Below, piece by piece: positions 10,929-22,153 of a stretch of 64,000 nt of DNA. The notes below the pieces were generated by a model. The model searched no databases. It saw only the letters and a list, made by a program, of their open reading frames with translations, and had not been told where the DNA came from. The translations under genes and the position numbers were made by a program. Source of the stretch: Bubalus kerabau (lineage: Eukaryota; Chordata; Mammalia; Artiodactyla; Bovidae); NCBI RefSeq assembly GCF_029407905.1, contig NC_073643.1, forward strand, positions 36,242,501-36,306,500, in the 5' to 3' direction. How positions within the stretch are numbered: the stretch's first letter is position 1; the number at the start of each line of letters is the position of its first letter.

Positions 10929-13173
10929 CATACTCAGAAGTAATCTGAGGTTACAAAACAAGTTGCGTAACCTTCGTATTTGTGTATTGGTATGCTGATT
11001 TATTTTCAAAGTGTTTTGAATAGGTACATATGTAAGATTTGTTTTCGAGAAGTTGTTTCCTCTTAGTTCTCATTCTTGCAGCATTTTGCCTATACTCTCA
11101 TAGTGTACTGTGATTGTTCAGTAAATGTATTAAATTAGTTGTTCTGTCTCTTCCTTCAAACACCGAAGTCCTCCAGGCCAGAGACCTTCTTTCTCCTTCC
11201 TGCTTATTTTTGTATCCACTATGCCTAGCACCATATTTGGCACAAAGAAATATTCATTGTATTTTTTATCAAATGTATACTTCAGTGTCCTGACTTCGTA
11301 TCTATCAGTAAGAGTTGTGATCATAACTCACTTCTTTCTCACTACAAGGACAAATTCAGGATGCAAAGATCTTTTTTCTGTCTCTTAAATCAGAATTAGT
11401 TTTTTGAGTAAGAGTTGGTTGGTTTATGCATATTGCATAGAGATACTATAAGTGAAAATAGAATTTGCCCCTGACTTATCTTTATACATTCAAAATGGAA
11501 TGTCTGTCCCACATCTGTTTTATATTTTCCTTGTAGTTTATTCTCATCTCTTTCTCAGTATCTCATATGTATAATAATAGAAGTTCTTTCTTGTTCTCCT
11601 TTCTATGGCTGCTTTAAGCTACACTGCTTTTAGGAGTCTATTTGTATTCAGAGACTCCAGTGGTAAGTTATTTCAACAGGATGAAGCTCTTTAATCCTAT
11701 TTTATATCTAAAAGGCATGCTCAACACTATCTCTTGAGAATCCAATTTCGTAAGGTTATATTCCTGAGACTGGAAATTTTCAAAACTTAGAGTTCAAAGT
11801 TAAGTATCAAATTTAGACAAAGCCCAGACAATCCCAGCTAAGACTGATTTGTGTGGCCATAAGCAGCAACAATCTTCCAGTGGCTATTGGTATAATAACT
11901 ATGATTGTGAATTAACAAAGTCAAGTTTCTCTCCTCTGGGCCCTACACACTTGGACCTGTTTTTCCTAAACAGAATTTGTCGAGAATGTAACACTCACAA
12001 TAAAAGCCACCAGAACACGATAGCAGACATCCATGTAACTACTAGGTAGCAAAACAGTAGGATGTAATTTCAGAATAAATTCAGTTATAAATCAAAATGC
12101 CGTTACTGAGACAACAAACAGCAATTTCTAGGTGGAAACCTACTGAGTACAGCTAGTGGAGGAAGCTGCTAAGTCACCAGCTCCTAACTTTCATGAGCAA
12201 CATGCCAAGGTCAAGTGTCTTTTCTAAGCCATTTTTTTTGGTCCATGAAATACAGAGATGAAGAAATAATTGTGATTTTTTTTAAGTAAATGTAATGAAA
12301 ATTTAAAAACTATATACATCCAACAGGTAAAACACCCTCAAGCTGCTGGTTTACTGAAGCTTCCAGCTAAGTGTTAATTCTAAAATCACTGATGGGCCAA
12401 GACACTTAGGAATTCCTTACCAGCACCCTCACTACCTATTGGATTTTAAAATTACTTCTGGGAAATCGAGTGGAAAATTTACCCCCAGAAATGAGTTATT
12501 AATTATTCTATATGTCTTTTTTTTTAATTGAGAATTTCCAATGCTATAATGGTAATGGATTAATGCAGACTTTTATTTTTGGGTCATATGGAAAGTTAGA
12601 ATTAAAATCACCTGCCTTTCAGTGAAATCAGTATAGATGAATTCAGGACTTACATACCACAAGGAGCCAGCTTTCATTCCTGAAAGTCCAGGAATGAGAT
12701 GTAGGCCAAATACATGCAAATCTACCAAATGTCAACTTACTCTAGTCCTATGGCTTCTCAGAAAACTCTTAAATACAATGGAAAGAAGGAAATAAAAATT
12801 AAGATAAAATAATTTAATAAGGAGGATGTGGAACATAAGACTGATTTTTTTTTTCTGACAAAGTTGCAAAAATACTTTAATTTCCAAATATGCAGACTCT
12901 CCTCCCTCAGAAGTTTGAATCATTTATATATTAAAGATGAAAGAAAATATGTCATTTCTGTAAGTCCCATCTTAGACATAATAGGACTAATTAGCAATTT
13001 CTCTCTGAAGGGGGCTTTTTTATGCACAGTCGGGACTGTTGGGTCTTTGCTCATAATGCATCCTGTGCAAAGAACTCTGCTGCCCTCTGCTGTCACTGAA
13101 GGTAGAGGACACAGAAGAAAAGAAAACTCGGGCACCTGTGAATGGGAGAGGATGGGAACCCCTTGGTATTGGA
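10929..13173. other. No gene recognised; one L2 relic
   Basis: A plus-strand L2 3'-end relic lies at about 11150-11290 (cagagaccttctttc, tatccactatgcctagcacca, then a degraded interval leading to tattcattg). The remainder is A/T-rich with homopolymer runs near 12229-12239, 12519-12527 and 12847-12855. Open frames are short and without recognisable motifs. Confidence 0.5.
11150..11290 (+). mobile_element. L2 LINE 3' end relic
   Basis: The sequence follows the L2 3'UTR order (a 'ccagagacc' block, 'tttttgtatccactatgcctagcacc', 'tttggcacaaagaaatattcattg'). This is the usual 'tatccccagcgcctagcacagtgcctggcacatagtaggtgctcaataaatat' type terminus, heavily mutated. It is short and old. Confidence 0.5.
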
Positions 13174-13384
13174 AGCTTCCCTGGTGGCTCAGATGGTAAA
13201 GAACCTGCCTGCAAATGCAGGAGACCTGGCTTCCATCCCTGGGTTGAGAAGATCCCCTGGAGAAGGAAATGGCTACCCACTCCAGGATTCTTGCCTGGAG
13301 AATTCCATGGACAGAGAAGACTGGCAGACTACAGTCCATGGGATCACAAAGAGTTGGACATGACTGAGTGACTTTTACTTTCAC
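13174..13384 (+). mobile_element. Bov-tA SINE
   Basis: The tRNA-Glu-like head gcttccctggtggctcagat is followed by ggtaaagaacctgcctgc and a B-box-like region, then the Bov-A body (ctacccactccaggattcttgcc) and the BovB-like tail ending gactgagtgacttttactttc. The tail keeps the TTTCACTT-type terminus. A short ggaag match flanks both sides but is too weak to claim as a target-site duplication. Confidence 0.93.
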
Positions 13385-13504
13385 TGGAAGGCCAGGCAAG
13401 TCAATGCCCCTTCTGAGGGAAAAGACCCTTGTAAACATCCTTGAGCTACTGATTCAGTTCTTCACTCTGACTGGATACAAGAGAAGAAGTAAGGAAGTAG
13501 CTAC

Positions 13505-14786
13505 AGGTGTGAGATGTATCTTACTGTGGTTTTGATTTTCATTTCCCTGATTATTAGTGATGTTGAGCATCTACCCATTTGTCTTTTTCCATTTGTCTGT
13601 CTTCTTTAAAAAAACATCTGTTCAGATCCTCTGTCCATTTTTAATTGGGTTATTTTTCTGATATTCAGTTATATGAGTTCTTTGCATATTTTGGATATTA
13701 ACTTCTTATCAGATACATTGTTTGCAAATATCTTCTCCCATTTGGTAGGCTGCCTTTACATTTTTTGATGGCTTCCTTCACTGTGCAAGAGCTTTTTACT
13801 TTGATGTAGTGCCATTTCTTTTATTTTTGCTTTTATTTCCCTTTCCTAAAGAGGCAGATCCAAAAATATAAATATATATTGGTAAGACCAATGGCAAAGG
13901 CCATACTGCCTCGGTCTTCTGAAAATCTTATGGTTGAACTCTTTACCAGATAGATTGCATGTTTCTATCATTTAGTTCTTTTTCTGAGGTTTTATCTTAT
14001 TCCTTCATTTGGAACATCTGTTCCCTCATTTTACCTAATTCTCTGATTTTGTTTATGTGTATTAGTTAGGTCTGTTGTCTCTCCCAATCTTGGAAAAGCG
14101 GCCTTCTGTAGGAGATGTCCTATGTTGCCAGCAGCATGCTCCCCCCTGGTCACTGGAGCTGTGTGCTCTGGGATGCGCCTGTGTGACTGTGCACACTTGT
14201 GCAGGGACCATTGTGTGCGCCGCTAGGCAGGGCTGGCCACGGGCCCTCTTGGCTGCAATGCCCTGCTTTGTGCTGTGGCTGCAGGTCCACTGGAGAACAG
14301 AGCAGGCCTCTTGCACAACAGCCCAGTGGCATGTGACTCTGCAGGCCCCCGGGTGCACGGGGCAGGCTTCTCGCATGGTCAGCTGCACAGCCCTGCAGAC
14401 ACCGTGGCTTCTGGCCCATTGGTAGTCAGGGCCAGGTTCCCACATGGCTGGCCACATGGTTTGCTTGCCCACAGCTTCTTCAGGCTCACAGTCTGGGGAG
14501 CCCAATGTGGGACTCAAGACTCCCACTTCCTGGGGAGGACCTTTGCGGTTGTGATATTCCTCCCATTTGTGAATCACCAGCCCCAGAGTGTGACTAAACC
14601 ACATCTCTGCCACTCCTACCTGTCATATAAACCTGCTGCTTTATATCTTTAGTTGTGGAGATTCTTTTCTGCTAGTCTTTACATTGTTCACACAAATAGT
14701 TGTTCTGTGAGTAGCTTTAATTTTTGGTGTGCCCTTGGGAGGAGATAACTACAGGGTCTTCCTAGTGGACTGTCTTGGGCAGACTT
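13505..14786 (-). mobile_element. Old L1 LINE, internally deleted (5'UTR joined to ORF2 end)
   Basis: Read on the minus strand from 14786, the element starts with an L1-type 5' end (cccaagacagtccactagg), then a GC-rich L1M-like 5'UTR (about 14786-14080), then a pre-ORF1/ORF1 start region with aacaagataaaacctcag-type sequence and agagttcaa (about 14080-13900). It then jumps near 13870 to the C-terminal part of ORF2 (aaagaagacagacaaatgg; atcagggaaatgaaaatcaaaacc). About 4 kb of ORF1 and ORF2 is therefore missing. The GC-rich 5'UTR explains the 183-codon frame at 14062-14613 and the antisense frames over it. Confidence 0.75.
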
Positions 14787-14866
14787 TCCAGGAATAAATT
14801 ACACTTCAAGTTCATTAGTGGTCATTTATGGACCATTGCAGGGAGAGGGCCAGAAAAATGTAAAAG

Positions 14867-14903
14867 ACACACACACTTACTCACTCACTCATTCACTCAG
14901 TCA
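14867..14903. repeat. (AC)n/(ACTC)n simple repeat
   Basis: A short AC run passes into repeated actc units with one interruption (attcactc). Confidence 0.85.
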
Positions 14904-14950
14904 TTCCCCTATCCCGGCTTCAACCAGCCCAGTTCTATCAGAGGATGTTT

Positions 14951-15150
14951 AGTGTAATGGTTAGGAGCTTGTGTGCTGGATTCTGACTCCTAATTCTGAT
15001 ACTTATTAGCTTTGTGACTTTGACTGGGTTTCTTACCTTTTTTGTACCTCAGTTTTCTTATTTGCAATGCAAGGTGGTTGTGAAGATCAAATGAGTTAAT
15101 GTCAGAAGCTTAGACCCTACTGCTTGATGTATAATAAATGTTGAATGGTG
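14951..15150 (+). mobile_element. MIR SINE
   Basis: Nearly full-length: agtgtaatggttaggagc (tRNA-related head), then ctgattctgatacttattagc (core), tttgtgactttgactgg, cctcagttttcttatttgcaa, and the L2-like terminus ataataaatgttgaatgg. This is an ancient mammalian SINE mobilised by L2. Confidence 0.85.
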
Positions 15151-16159
15151 ATAACTGTCTATGTGGGACATCTCTTCCTATCACTGTAAAATCCTCTCAG
15201 CCTTACCTCTTATCTCACCAGGCACTACTTGTGACAGCTCTGTGCCAGCTTTGAAGGCTTTAACATGTACAGTGGCACAGTTTTCCATCTGGGCCACAGC
15301 CCTGTACCTTTTTCTTTCAGCCCTTGGGTTTCTAAGATGCCACATCATGGGGTACCCTCAACAACCTGCTTGGTACTCAAAATCTTCTCATCCCAGAAAT
15401 GCAAAGAAGTTCATCTAGTGGACCATCTTTGACCTAGGTGAAATGGAAACAAAAGAAAAATATTTCTTTTTCTTTTTTTGCTCCTAGGTAGGCAATTTTA
15501 AAACATGTTTTATGAGCTTTTTCAGAAGGTTTGGAATTAAACACCCATTGCCTGCAGAGGAGGCCAAGCCCATATAGAAACTTCCCCCCTACTTCCCTCC
15601 TGTTCCCCTGTACTCCTGCTCACTGGGATCACCTTCCCAAATTAACCATGTGCACTTGAAAGCTTGTCTTCGGCTCCACTTTCAGGGGAACCCAGGATAA
15701 AACACTATTGTTTTTAATTTTCTTAGCTTTGACTTTAAAAATGGTTACCCAGTTACTCATATGGTATGTCTATTTACAGACTGCCCTTGACTCTTGTCTT
15801 GTCTTTGGGATCTTGACTCTCTTTTCTGTGGCATCTCTAGTCTCATTCCTTTTATTGATTCCTTCTGAATATCCTCTCCATCCTGGAGAGACCTTCTGCC
15901 TCATGCCACTGCCCGAGTTCTTGGTAGAGGAGTCTGCCTTTGCTGCTATCATTTGTTCAGCTCTCATTCATCCATCTCCTCCCCTGCTCTGAAGCCATTC
16001 TCACAACTGACCTGTCAAGTGACAACTCCAGTCACTTAGAGGAAATAAAGTGGAACTGTTAAGCTGTGGCAGGATGAGTTATTATAAAACCTGAATCCAT
16101 TCTGCAAAGAGGTTTGTAAATAATGAGAAGAAATATACTCATATTAATTAACATGTAAT
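15151..16159. other. No gene recognised
   Basis: Several plus-strand frames of 85-94 codons (for example 15708-15992) lack motifs and homology that I recognise. The sequence is C/T-rich and may contain an L2-like remnant, but I cannot align it confidently. Confidence 0.45.
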
Positions 16160-16556
16160 GATTTATATGCATTCTTATTTAATACTCAAAACAAGCCTAT
16201 TTTTTAGTTGAGAAAATAGATTCAGAGAAGTTAACTTTTCAGCAAGCACACAGCTAGACTGTGCAGTGTGTGTGTTAGTCGGTCAATGGTATCTGACTCT
16301 TTACAATCCCATGGACTGTAGCCCATCAGGCTCCTCTGTCCATGGGATTCTTCAGGCAAGAATACTGGAGTGGGTTGCCATTCCCTTCTCCAGGGGATCT
16401 TCCCTGAACCAGGGATTGAACCCCAGGTATCTTGCACTGCAGCCAAATTCTTTACCATTTGAGGCACCAGGGAAGCCCCAACCCATGCAGAACTAGGACT
16501 TGAATTCAGGTCTTTCTTCTTAGATGCTCAGCTCTTACTCCATTAGGAACCTCTTT
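16160..16556 (-). mobile_element. MIR SINE split by a Bov-tA
   Basis: The left piece (16160-16261) is antisense MIR: aatactcaaaacaagcctat, agttgagaaaatagattcagag, agttaactttt, cacacagctag. The right piece (16491-16556) resumes with aactaggacttgaattcaggtc and gctcagctcttactccatt, which is the remainder of the same MIR. The Bov-tA inserted between them separates what was one contiguous relic. Confidence 0.8.
16267..16485 (-). mobile_element. Bov-tA SINE nested in a MIR
   Basis: Antisense tail at the left (agtcggtcaatggtatctgac), antisense body, antisense tRNA-like head at the right (aggcaccagggaagcccc). A short tgcag repeat flanks it (16262-16266 and 16486-16490). It is diverged by many point changes. 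Confidence 0.92.
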
Positions 16557-16869
16557 AGCGATGACTTCTGTGCTTGGCCCTGGTCTGAAGGCTGTCCGTA
16601 GTTCTCAGTACTGTGATGTGTAGATTTTTTCCCACTGATTTAAAAAGCAGGAGTGAAAGGAATCCCATTATATAGTGACAGAAAGTATATTTAAAATTAC
16701 TTAGGGCTTTGGATTAAGGAAAAATGGAAACTGACTACTCATGGGTACAGGTTTTCATGTGGGGTGTTGAAAATATTCTAAAATTGATTATGGTGACTAT
16801 CGCAAAGCTCTGTGAATATGCTAAAACAGCAACAACAATGAATTCTACGCTTCCAACGAGTGATTTGTC
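16557..16869. other. No gene recognised
   Basis: Unremarkable A/T-rich sequence between two transposons. The 83-codon plus-strand frame at 16724-16975 runs into the L1 poly(T) and is not a gene. Confidence 0.6.
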
Positions 16870-16883
16870 AGTATCTGGATTCT

Positions 16884-17891
16884 TTTTTTTTATTTTTAAA
16901 CTTTACATAAGTGTATTAGTTTTGCCAAACATCAAAATGAATCCGCCACAGGTATACATGTGTTCCCCATCCTGAACCCTCCTCCCTCCCCATACCATCC
17001 CTCTGGGTCATCCCAGTGCACCAGCCCCAAGCATCCAGTATCGTGCATCGAACCTGGACTGGAAACTCATTTCATACATGATATTTTACATGTTTCAATG
17101 CCATTCTCCCAAATCTTCCCACCCTCTCCCTCTCTCACAGAGTCCATAAGACTGTTCTATACATCATTGTCTCTTTTGCTGTCTCGTACACAGGGTTATT
17201 GTTACCATCTTTCTAAATTCCATATATATGCGTTAGTATACTGTATTGGTGTTTTTCTTTCTGGCTTACTTCACTCTGTATAATAGGGTCCAGTTTCATC
17301 CACCTCATTAGAACTGATTCAAATGTATTCTTTTTAATGGCTGAGTAATACTCCATTGTGTATATGTACCACAGCTTTCTTATCCATTTGTCTGCTGATG
17401 GACATCTAGGTTGCTTCCATGTCCTGGCTATTATAAACAGTGCTGCGATGAACATTGGGGTACACGTGTCTCTTTCCCTTCTGGTTTCCTCAGTGTGTAT
17501 GCCCAGCAGTGGGATTGCTGGATCATAAGGCAGGTCTATTTCCAGTTTTTTAAGGAATCTCCACACTCTTCTCCATAGTGGCTGTACTAGTTTGCATTCC
17601 CACCAACAGTGTAAGAGGGTTCCCTTTTCTCCACACCCTCTCCAGCATTTATTACTTGTAGACTTTTGGATCGCAGCCATTCTGACTGGTGTGAAATGGT
17701 ACCTCATAGTGGTTTTGATTTGCATTTCTCTGATAATGAGTGATGTTGAGCATCTTTTCATGTGTTTGTTAGCCATCTGTATGTCTTCTTTGGAGAAATG
17801 TCTATTTAGTTCTTTGGCCCATTTTTTGATTGGGTCATTTATTTTTCTGGAGTTGAGCTGTAGGAGTTGCTTGTATATTCTCGAGATTAGT
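16884..17891 (-). mobile_element. Young bovine L1, 5'-truncated, with perfect target-site duplication
   Basis: The plus-strand left end is the poly(T) of the L1 tail (16884-16892). It is followed by the L1_BT-type 3'UTR (aaaatgaatccgccacagg; ccctccctccccataccatccc) and the ORF2 C-terminus. Exact 14-bp direct repeats agtatctggattct occur at 16870-16883 and 17892-17905. The frame of about 226 codons is open from the truncation point to the ORF2 stop, so the copy is recent. Confidence 0.97.
17213..17891 (-). pseudogene. L1 ORF2 C-terminal fragment, open but truncated
   Basis: The frame starts at the 5' truncation (17891) with no start codon of its own; the first internal methionine is at 17776. 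It ends at a normal ORF2 stop at 17213. It keeps the C-terminal cysteine-rich segment CWRGCGEKGTLLHCWWECK, the conserved CCHC-like zinc-knuckle region of L1 ORF2, and the YYSAIKKN segment. Endonuclease and RT domains are missing, so no active enzyme can be made. No stop or frameshift was seen across the 226 codons. Confidence 0.93.
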
Positions 17892-17905
17892 AGTATCTGG
17901 ATTCT

Positions 17906-18436
17906 ATCTCAAAAACTGTGATTGAAGAAAAACCCACTAGAATTTTTACCGAATCTATTGGATAACCAAATACAACACATGTGTAGGAACTGGTCAGTAA
18001 TGGCGCTGTTACTCCTCATATTCACAACCAGTAATTTTTTTCATAAAATGGTGCTTGGTTTTCACTTGCATATATTTGTGGGCTGGAGGATTTGGGGTTC
18101 CAGAAAGTATTCCTTTTCAGATTGTTGCTGATCTGGCACAAGGTTACTGAGCCCCGTGACTAGGAAGCCTGCAAGCAGCTCTGGGTGCAGCCACCCTCTT
18201 CTGCTCTTTTAAAAGTAAGAAAAGATCATCAGCATCTGAAAGAAAACAGCATAGAATCCTGTGAATGCCTGCCTTTGATGTGGCCTTACTTAGGGACCCA
18301 CATCCAGATGTCCCAGGCAATTACAATGACCACTTTGCCTCAAATATGTCTTCTTGTCCTAACTCCCAACAACAAAAGGGAATAGAAAAGTAAACTGTAA
18401 CTGAGTTCCACAAACCAATATGCTGTTCTTAACCAT
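17906..18436. other. No gene recognised
   Basis: Open frames of 61-69 codons only. No repeat was recognised. Confidence 0.5.
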
Positions 18437-18493
18437 GCTGCGATTCATGGGGTCGCAAAGAGTCGGACACTGAGCGACTGAACTGAACTGAAC
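18437..18493 (+). mobile_element. Short BovB 3' tail (about 57 bp)
   Basis: It contains tgctgcgattcatggggtcg, caaagagtcggaca, ctgagcgact and a gaactgaactgaac tail, which is the terminal BovB sequence with its short tandem tail. It is severely 5'-truncated. I could not find a clear target-site duplication. Confidence 0.85.
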
Positions 18494-19849
18494 CTTCCAG
18501 GAGATGTTGACTGTAGGGAAGCTGTGCAGCGGGGAAAGTGCCATTCAGCTTTGAAAAACGTAGACTCACAATGAGCCTCTGCTCACCTGAGGCAGGGACA
18601 TCCTACAAAAGAAAGATGATTAGTGTGGCAGGACCATTGACCATTAACTATCGGCATCTACTGACACTATTATTTCAGTATCTTGATTAATTTCACCCTG
18701 AACATCCAAGAGGAGGTGGATTTCCCACTTCTCTTCACCTGTGACCTTAGTAACTGCTGATCACTTAGGGGTGCCTCCTGTCCTAAACAACTCGCATCCT
18801 CAACAATGTTGTTGTTTTTTTTTTATTATTCTGATCCACAAAACTAAAGCTGATGTGTGTCACAGCACAGGGGGAGTCTCTTTCTCAGCTTTCCCTGCTT
18901 CCTCAGCTTGTAGAAGAGAAACCAGAACTGTAGGTAGTTTTCTCCAGATTCCCCTAAGGAGAAACTCTAATCTACATAGGAAAGAATGCCTTATAAATCT
19001 ACATGATAAAACACCAGAGAAAGGATAAAGGAAAAATTAGGGGAGGAAAAAGCTGGATACTCTAAGGAAAAATGGCCACTCCTATATTCCTGAGCTTTGA
19101 AAGATACAAGTAAGGGTTTTGACCCCAACAGTTCTTTGGGCCATGGGTTTATTGCCTCTGCTTAATACATTGCCTTGAGACTCACCACATGGGTCAAGAA
19201 TTCTCCCTGGATGTTCCCACTGAGAGAGGACCCCTTAGATATGTTTTTAAAAACAATTGGTGGTACATTGAGACAGTAAGCAGAGGGTTTTAGAATCCTG
19301 GGGACAGAGTATAAGGACATTGCACTTTACCTAAAGGAAAGTAAACTTTCTCCTTGGTTAACACAAATCAGATTTTCTAAATGAATAGGATTGGACAGAA
19401 CTAGTGACAGCTTATTTTGCAAAGTATTAACTAAATTGATAAAACTTTAACAATGGAGGTGGAGTAAGTAGACAAAACTATTTTTTGGAGAAGGATTTCA
19501 GATTCCTCAATACACAGGAATGCTAAAAGTCCTTCTGCTCCTAGTTTCTATTGAGAAAAATCTAGAAAAGAGCTCTTGGGGAGAGAGAAGATCTGAACAC
19601 AAAAGCTTGACTCACTTCTTAGCTATGGGACTCTAGGCAGGCTAGTTTACCTCACTAATCTTCCCCTTCTTAATGGGTGGTGAAAAAAATTTTTTACTTG
19701 GCTTTCCCACAACACTATTACTGTTTTGGTTATTACATGTATCTACTACTGATAAATATATATTTATCTACTTATACTACTGATAAGTATATATATAAAT
19801 ATATATATACTTACCATATGTAAAAAAGGAAGGGAGAAATAGCAGCATC
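18494..19849. other. No gene recognised
   Basis: One T run (18814-18823) and an A/T-rich palindromic patch at 19747-19812. The 95-codon plus-strand frame at 18741-19028 begins in low-complexity sequence and has no recognised motif. A weak antisense-free MIR-like patch near 19610-19680 is too diverged to claim. Confidence 0.5.
19747..19812. repeat. AT-rich imperfect palindrome / duplicated unit
   Basis: Two related units (actgataaatatatatttatc and actgataagtatatatataaatata) sit within 30 bp. They form an AT-rich imperfect inverted repeat able to fold as a hairpin. This is probably decayed low-complexity DNA. Confidence 0.6.
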
Positions 19850-19999
19850 TATTAAGTGCACCTAAGTAAGGAACTGTCATTATCCCATTTTATAGATCAG
19901 CAAGTTGGTTCTCAAAAAATTCACTAAGTGATGCCAGGTCAAATACCTAGATAGTGCCAGGACTGGTTCAAACCCAGTCTGTTTCCTTTCAAAGTCTCT
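19850..19999 (-). mobile_element. MIR SINE
   Basis: Antisense order: cattatcccattttatagat, cagcaagttggttctc, aagtgatgccaggtcaaat, tcaaacccagtctgtttcc. The CCCATTTTATAGAT block is the characteristic MIR core. Old and partly deleted. Confidence 0.7.
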
Positions 20000-20288
20000 T
20001 TCTTCCAGTGGTCACTTTTCTTTTTATTAAATAGTGAAGTATTCTACAGGTACAGTGTTATTTAGATCACCAAATTTTCACTTGACAGTTTCTTCTTTGT
20101 CAGATGAAATTTTTGTGTTTATAATCAGGAGTTCCGTTTCTTAAAAAAAACTTACTGAAGTTTTCAAGTGTCTACACCATTTATAACTACCTGAAGCAGT
20201 CTTGTTGAAGATTCAAGTGAATCTTTGCCTATCTTGTAGCATCTCAAGTTAACCTTCTCATCTGTAACTGAAAATATAATAAATGTTA

Positions 20289-20561
20289 ATGGCAACCCAC
20301 TCCGGTACTCTTGCCTGGAAGGTCCCATGGGCAGAGGAGCCTGGTGGGCTGCAGTCCATGGGGTCGCTGAGGGTCGGACGCGACTAAGCGACTTCGCTTT
20401 CACTTTTCACTTTCATGCATTGGAGAAGGAGATGGCAACCCACTCCAGTGTTCTTGCCTGGAGAATCCCAGGGACGGGGGAGCCTGGTGGGCTGCTGTCT
20501 ATGGGGTCGCACAGAGTCAGACACGACTGAAGCGACTTAGCAGCAGCAGCAGCAGCAGCAA
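20289..20561 (+). mobile_element. Bov-A2 SINE, dimer, slightly 5'-truncated
   Basis: Begins at atggcaacccactcc, so a few bases of the first monomer are lost. Both monomers, the cttttcactttcatgcattgg linker and a (AGC)7 tail (to 20561) are present. Divergence is low. I did not find a convincing target-site duplication. Confidence 0.93.
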
Positions 20562-20692
20562 ACTCAACCTGGGTTTTCGGTGTGAAAAACTGATTACAGA
20601 ATATTAACAGTATATTTATATGAACTAATTTAAGAATTTCTTGGTTTCTCTTTTCCTTATTCTTCTCAGTGATAAAAACAAAGGAATAATCA

Positions 20693-21172
20693 GATATTAT
20701 AAATAGTGCTGCAGTGAACATTGGGGTATGTGTAGACATGGAAGTAACCTAAATATCCATTACCAGATGACAAAAGAAAATATGGCCCATATATATATAC
20801 ACAATGGGATATTACTCAGCCATAAACAGAATGAAATAATGCTGTTTGCAGCAGTATAGATGGACCTAGAGATCATCATGCCAAGTGAAGTAAGCCAGAC
20901 AGATATCATACCACCGCTTATATGTGAAATCTTAAAAAAGAATAATACAAATGAACTTATATATAAAGCAGAAATAGACTCACAGACATAGAAAACTTAT
21001 GGTTATCAAAGGTTAAGGGAGTGGGAGGGATAAATTATGAGTTTGGGATTAACACACACACTACTGAATATAAAACAGATAATCAACAAGGACCTACAGT
21101 ATAGCTCAGAGAACTTATACTCAATATATTTTGTAATAACTGATATTGGAAAATATTCTAGAAAAGAATATG

Positions 21173-21223
<51 letters not shown>

Positions 21224-21335
21224 AAAGTATGTGTGTGTATAACTGAATCACTTTGTTACATACCCGAAACTAACACAGCACTTTAAATCAGCTAAACTTT
21301 AGTTAAAAAAATTTAACTCATTTTAAACTAAAAAA
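20693..21335 (+). mobile_element. Cetartiodactyl L1 3' end with a 5' inversion
   Basis: From about 20733 the sequence is sense L1 (agacatggaagtaacctaaat; gggatattactcagccata; ctgtttgcagcagtatagatgg; aacaaggacctacagtatagc) down to the end with aactgaatcactttgttacat. The first 40 bp or so (20693-20733) is the adjacent L1 segment in antisense (tataaatagtgctgcagtgaacattgggg). The two parts abut in L1 coordinates, as expected for twin priming. A TA-rich microsatellite has expanded inside the 3'UTR. The element is 5'-truncated and non-coding. Confidence 0.85.
21168..21240. repeat. (TA)n/(TG)n microsatellite in the L1 3'UTR
   Basis: Alternating TA blocks with interspersed TG (atgtatatgtgtgtatatatt; tatatatatatgtatatat). 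It sits at the site where this L1 family carries a TA-rich 3'UTR. Confidence 0.95.
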
Positions 21336-22144
21336 TAATACTGGTTAGGGGGAAAAGTCCTTATTTGGCCCTAGGTAACTACTTGCCATTTCTAGGCTTA
21401 TCAATACACAAGTTCTGAGTTAAGCATGAAATACTGCTGATAAAGTTATTCTCTAAGTTACTAGGTGTTATCTACCAGCAGTTGGACCTAGGTTAACAAG
21501 CAAAGCTCAGATTCCACAGCTATTTTAAGTATCTCATTAAAAAGTGAAAACATATTTAAATACCCAGAAAATTTAAAGAAGGGAAAAGATAGGAGGCAGA
21601 AAAAAATTAAAGAGGGTCAGAAAGAAATGCATCAGTGATTTCTCTGTCAGGTAACACTTTCTCAAACTGGCCTGATCGCTGAAGATGAAATAGAAATTTC
21701 TTTATCAAACGAGAATGTGAAAGAACTGACCTTTGATCAAATGTCCGTTTGTAGTTTTGACAAGGAAATTTGCTTGGGAAAAAAAAAAGTACACTGGACA
21801 CTTCCTACATGAAAAGTTAAGTTGCAGTAATGTAAAGGCAGCCAGAGGTCAGACTTCTTAAAACAAGTCTGTCAGATAAAACCTGACTCCTTCTACTATG
21901 CACGTGGTGTGTTTTTCAATCTGCAAAGGGTTTTTAAGGACAGATGTGGTATTTTTGTTCTGTGCTGAACATAATTTTAGGCCTGAGTTTGAGCTTCTAA
22001 TTTTTCACCTAGCATATATTACAGATTGGGATGGAAAAAAGCTAAAATGGTAACATAAATATTGTCAGCCATCTAATTTGTATTCAGTAATTATTCTACA
22101 AGATAATTAGTTATAAGCCTATTGATTTCATTTTAGTGTCCCCT
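21336..22144. other. No gene recognised
   Basis: A short A run at 21780-21788. The 64-codon frame at 21607-21801 minus has no motif. No repeat was recognised. Confidence 0.55.
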
Positions 22145-22153
22145 ATAACATGC

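Noticed and set aside
12920..13438. 172-codon minus-strand frame
   Set aside because: Most of it is antisense Bov-tA SINE sequence, which gives recurring CDPMDCSxPG-type translation throughout this window.
14062..14613. 183-codon minus-strand open frame
   Set aside because: It lies in a GC-rich L1 5'UTR and has no motif; competing antisense frames cover the same DNA. Low stop density explains it.
15161..15992. Pair of plus-strand frames, 85 and 94 codons, possibly exons
   Set aside because: No splice-site context or similarity recognised; C/T-rich non-coding sequence gives such frames.
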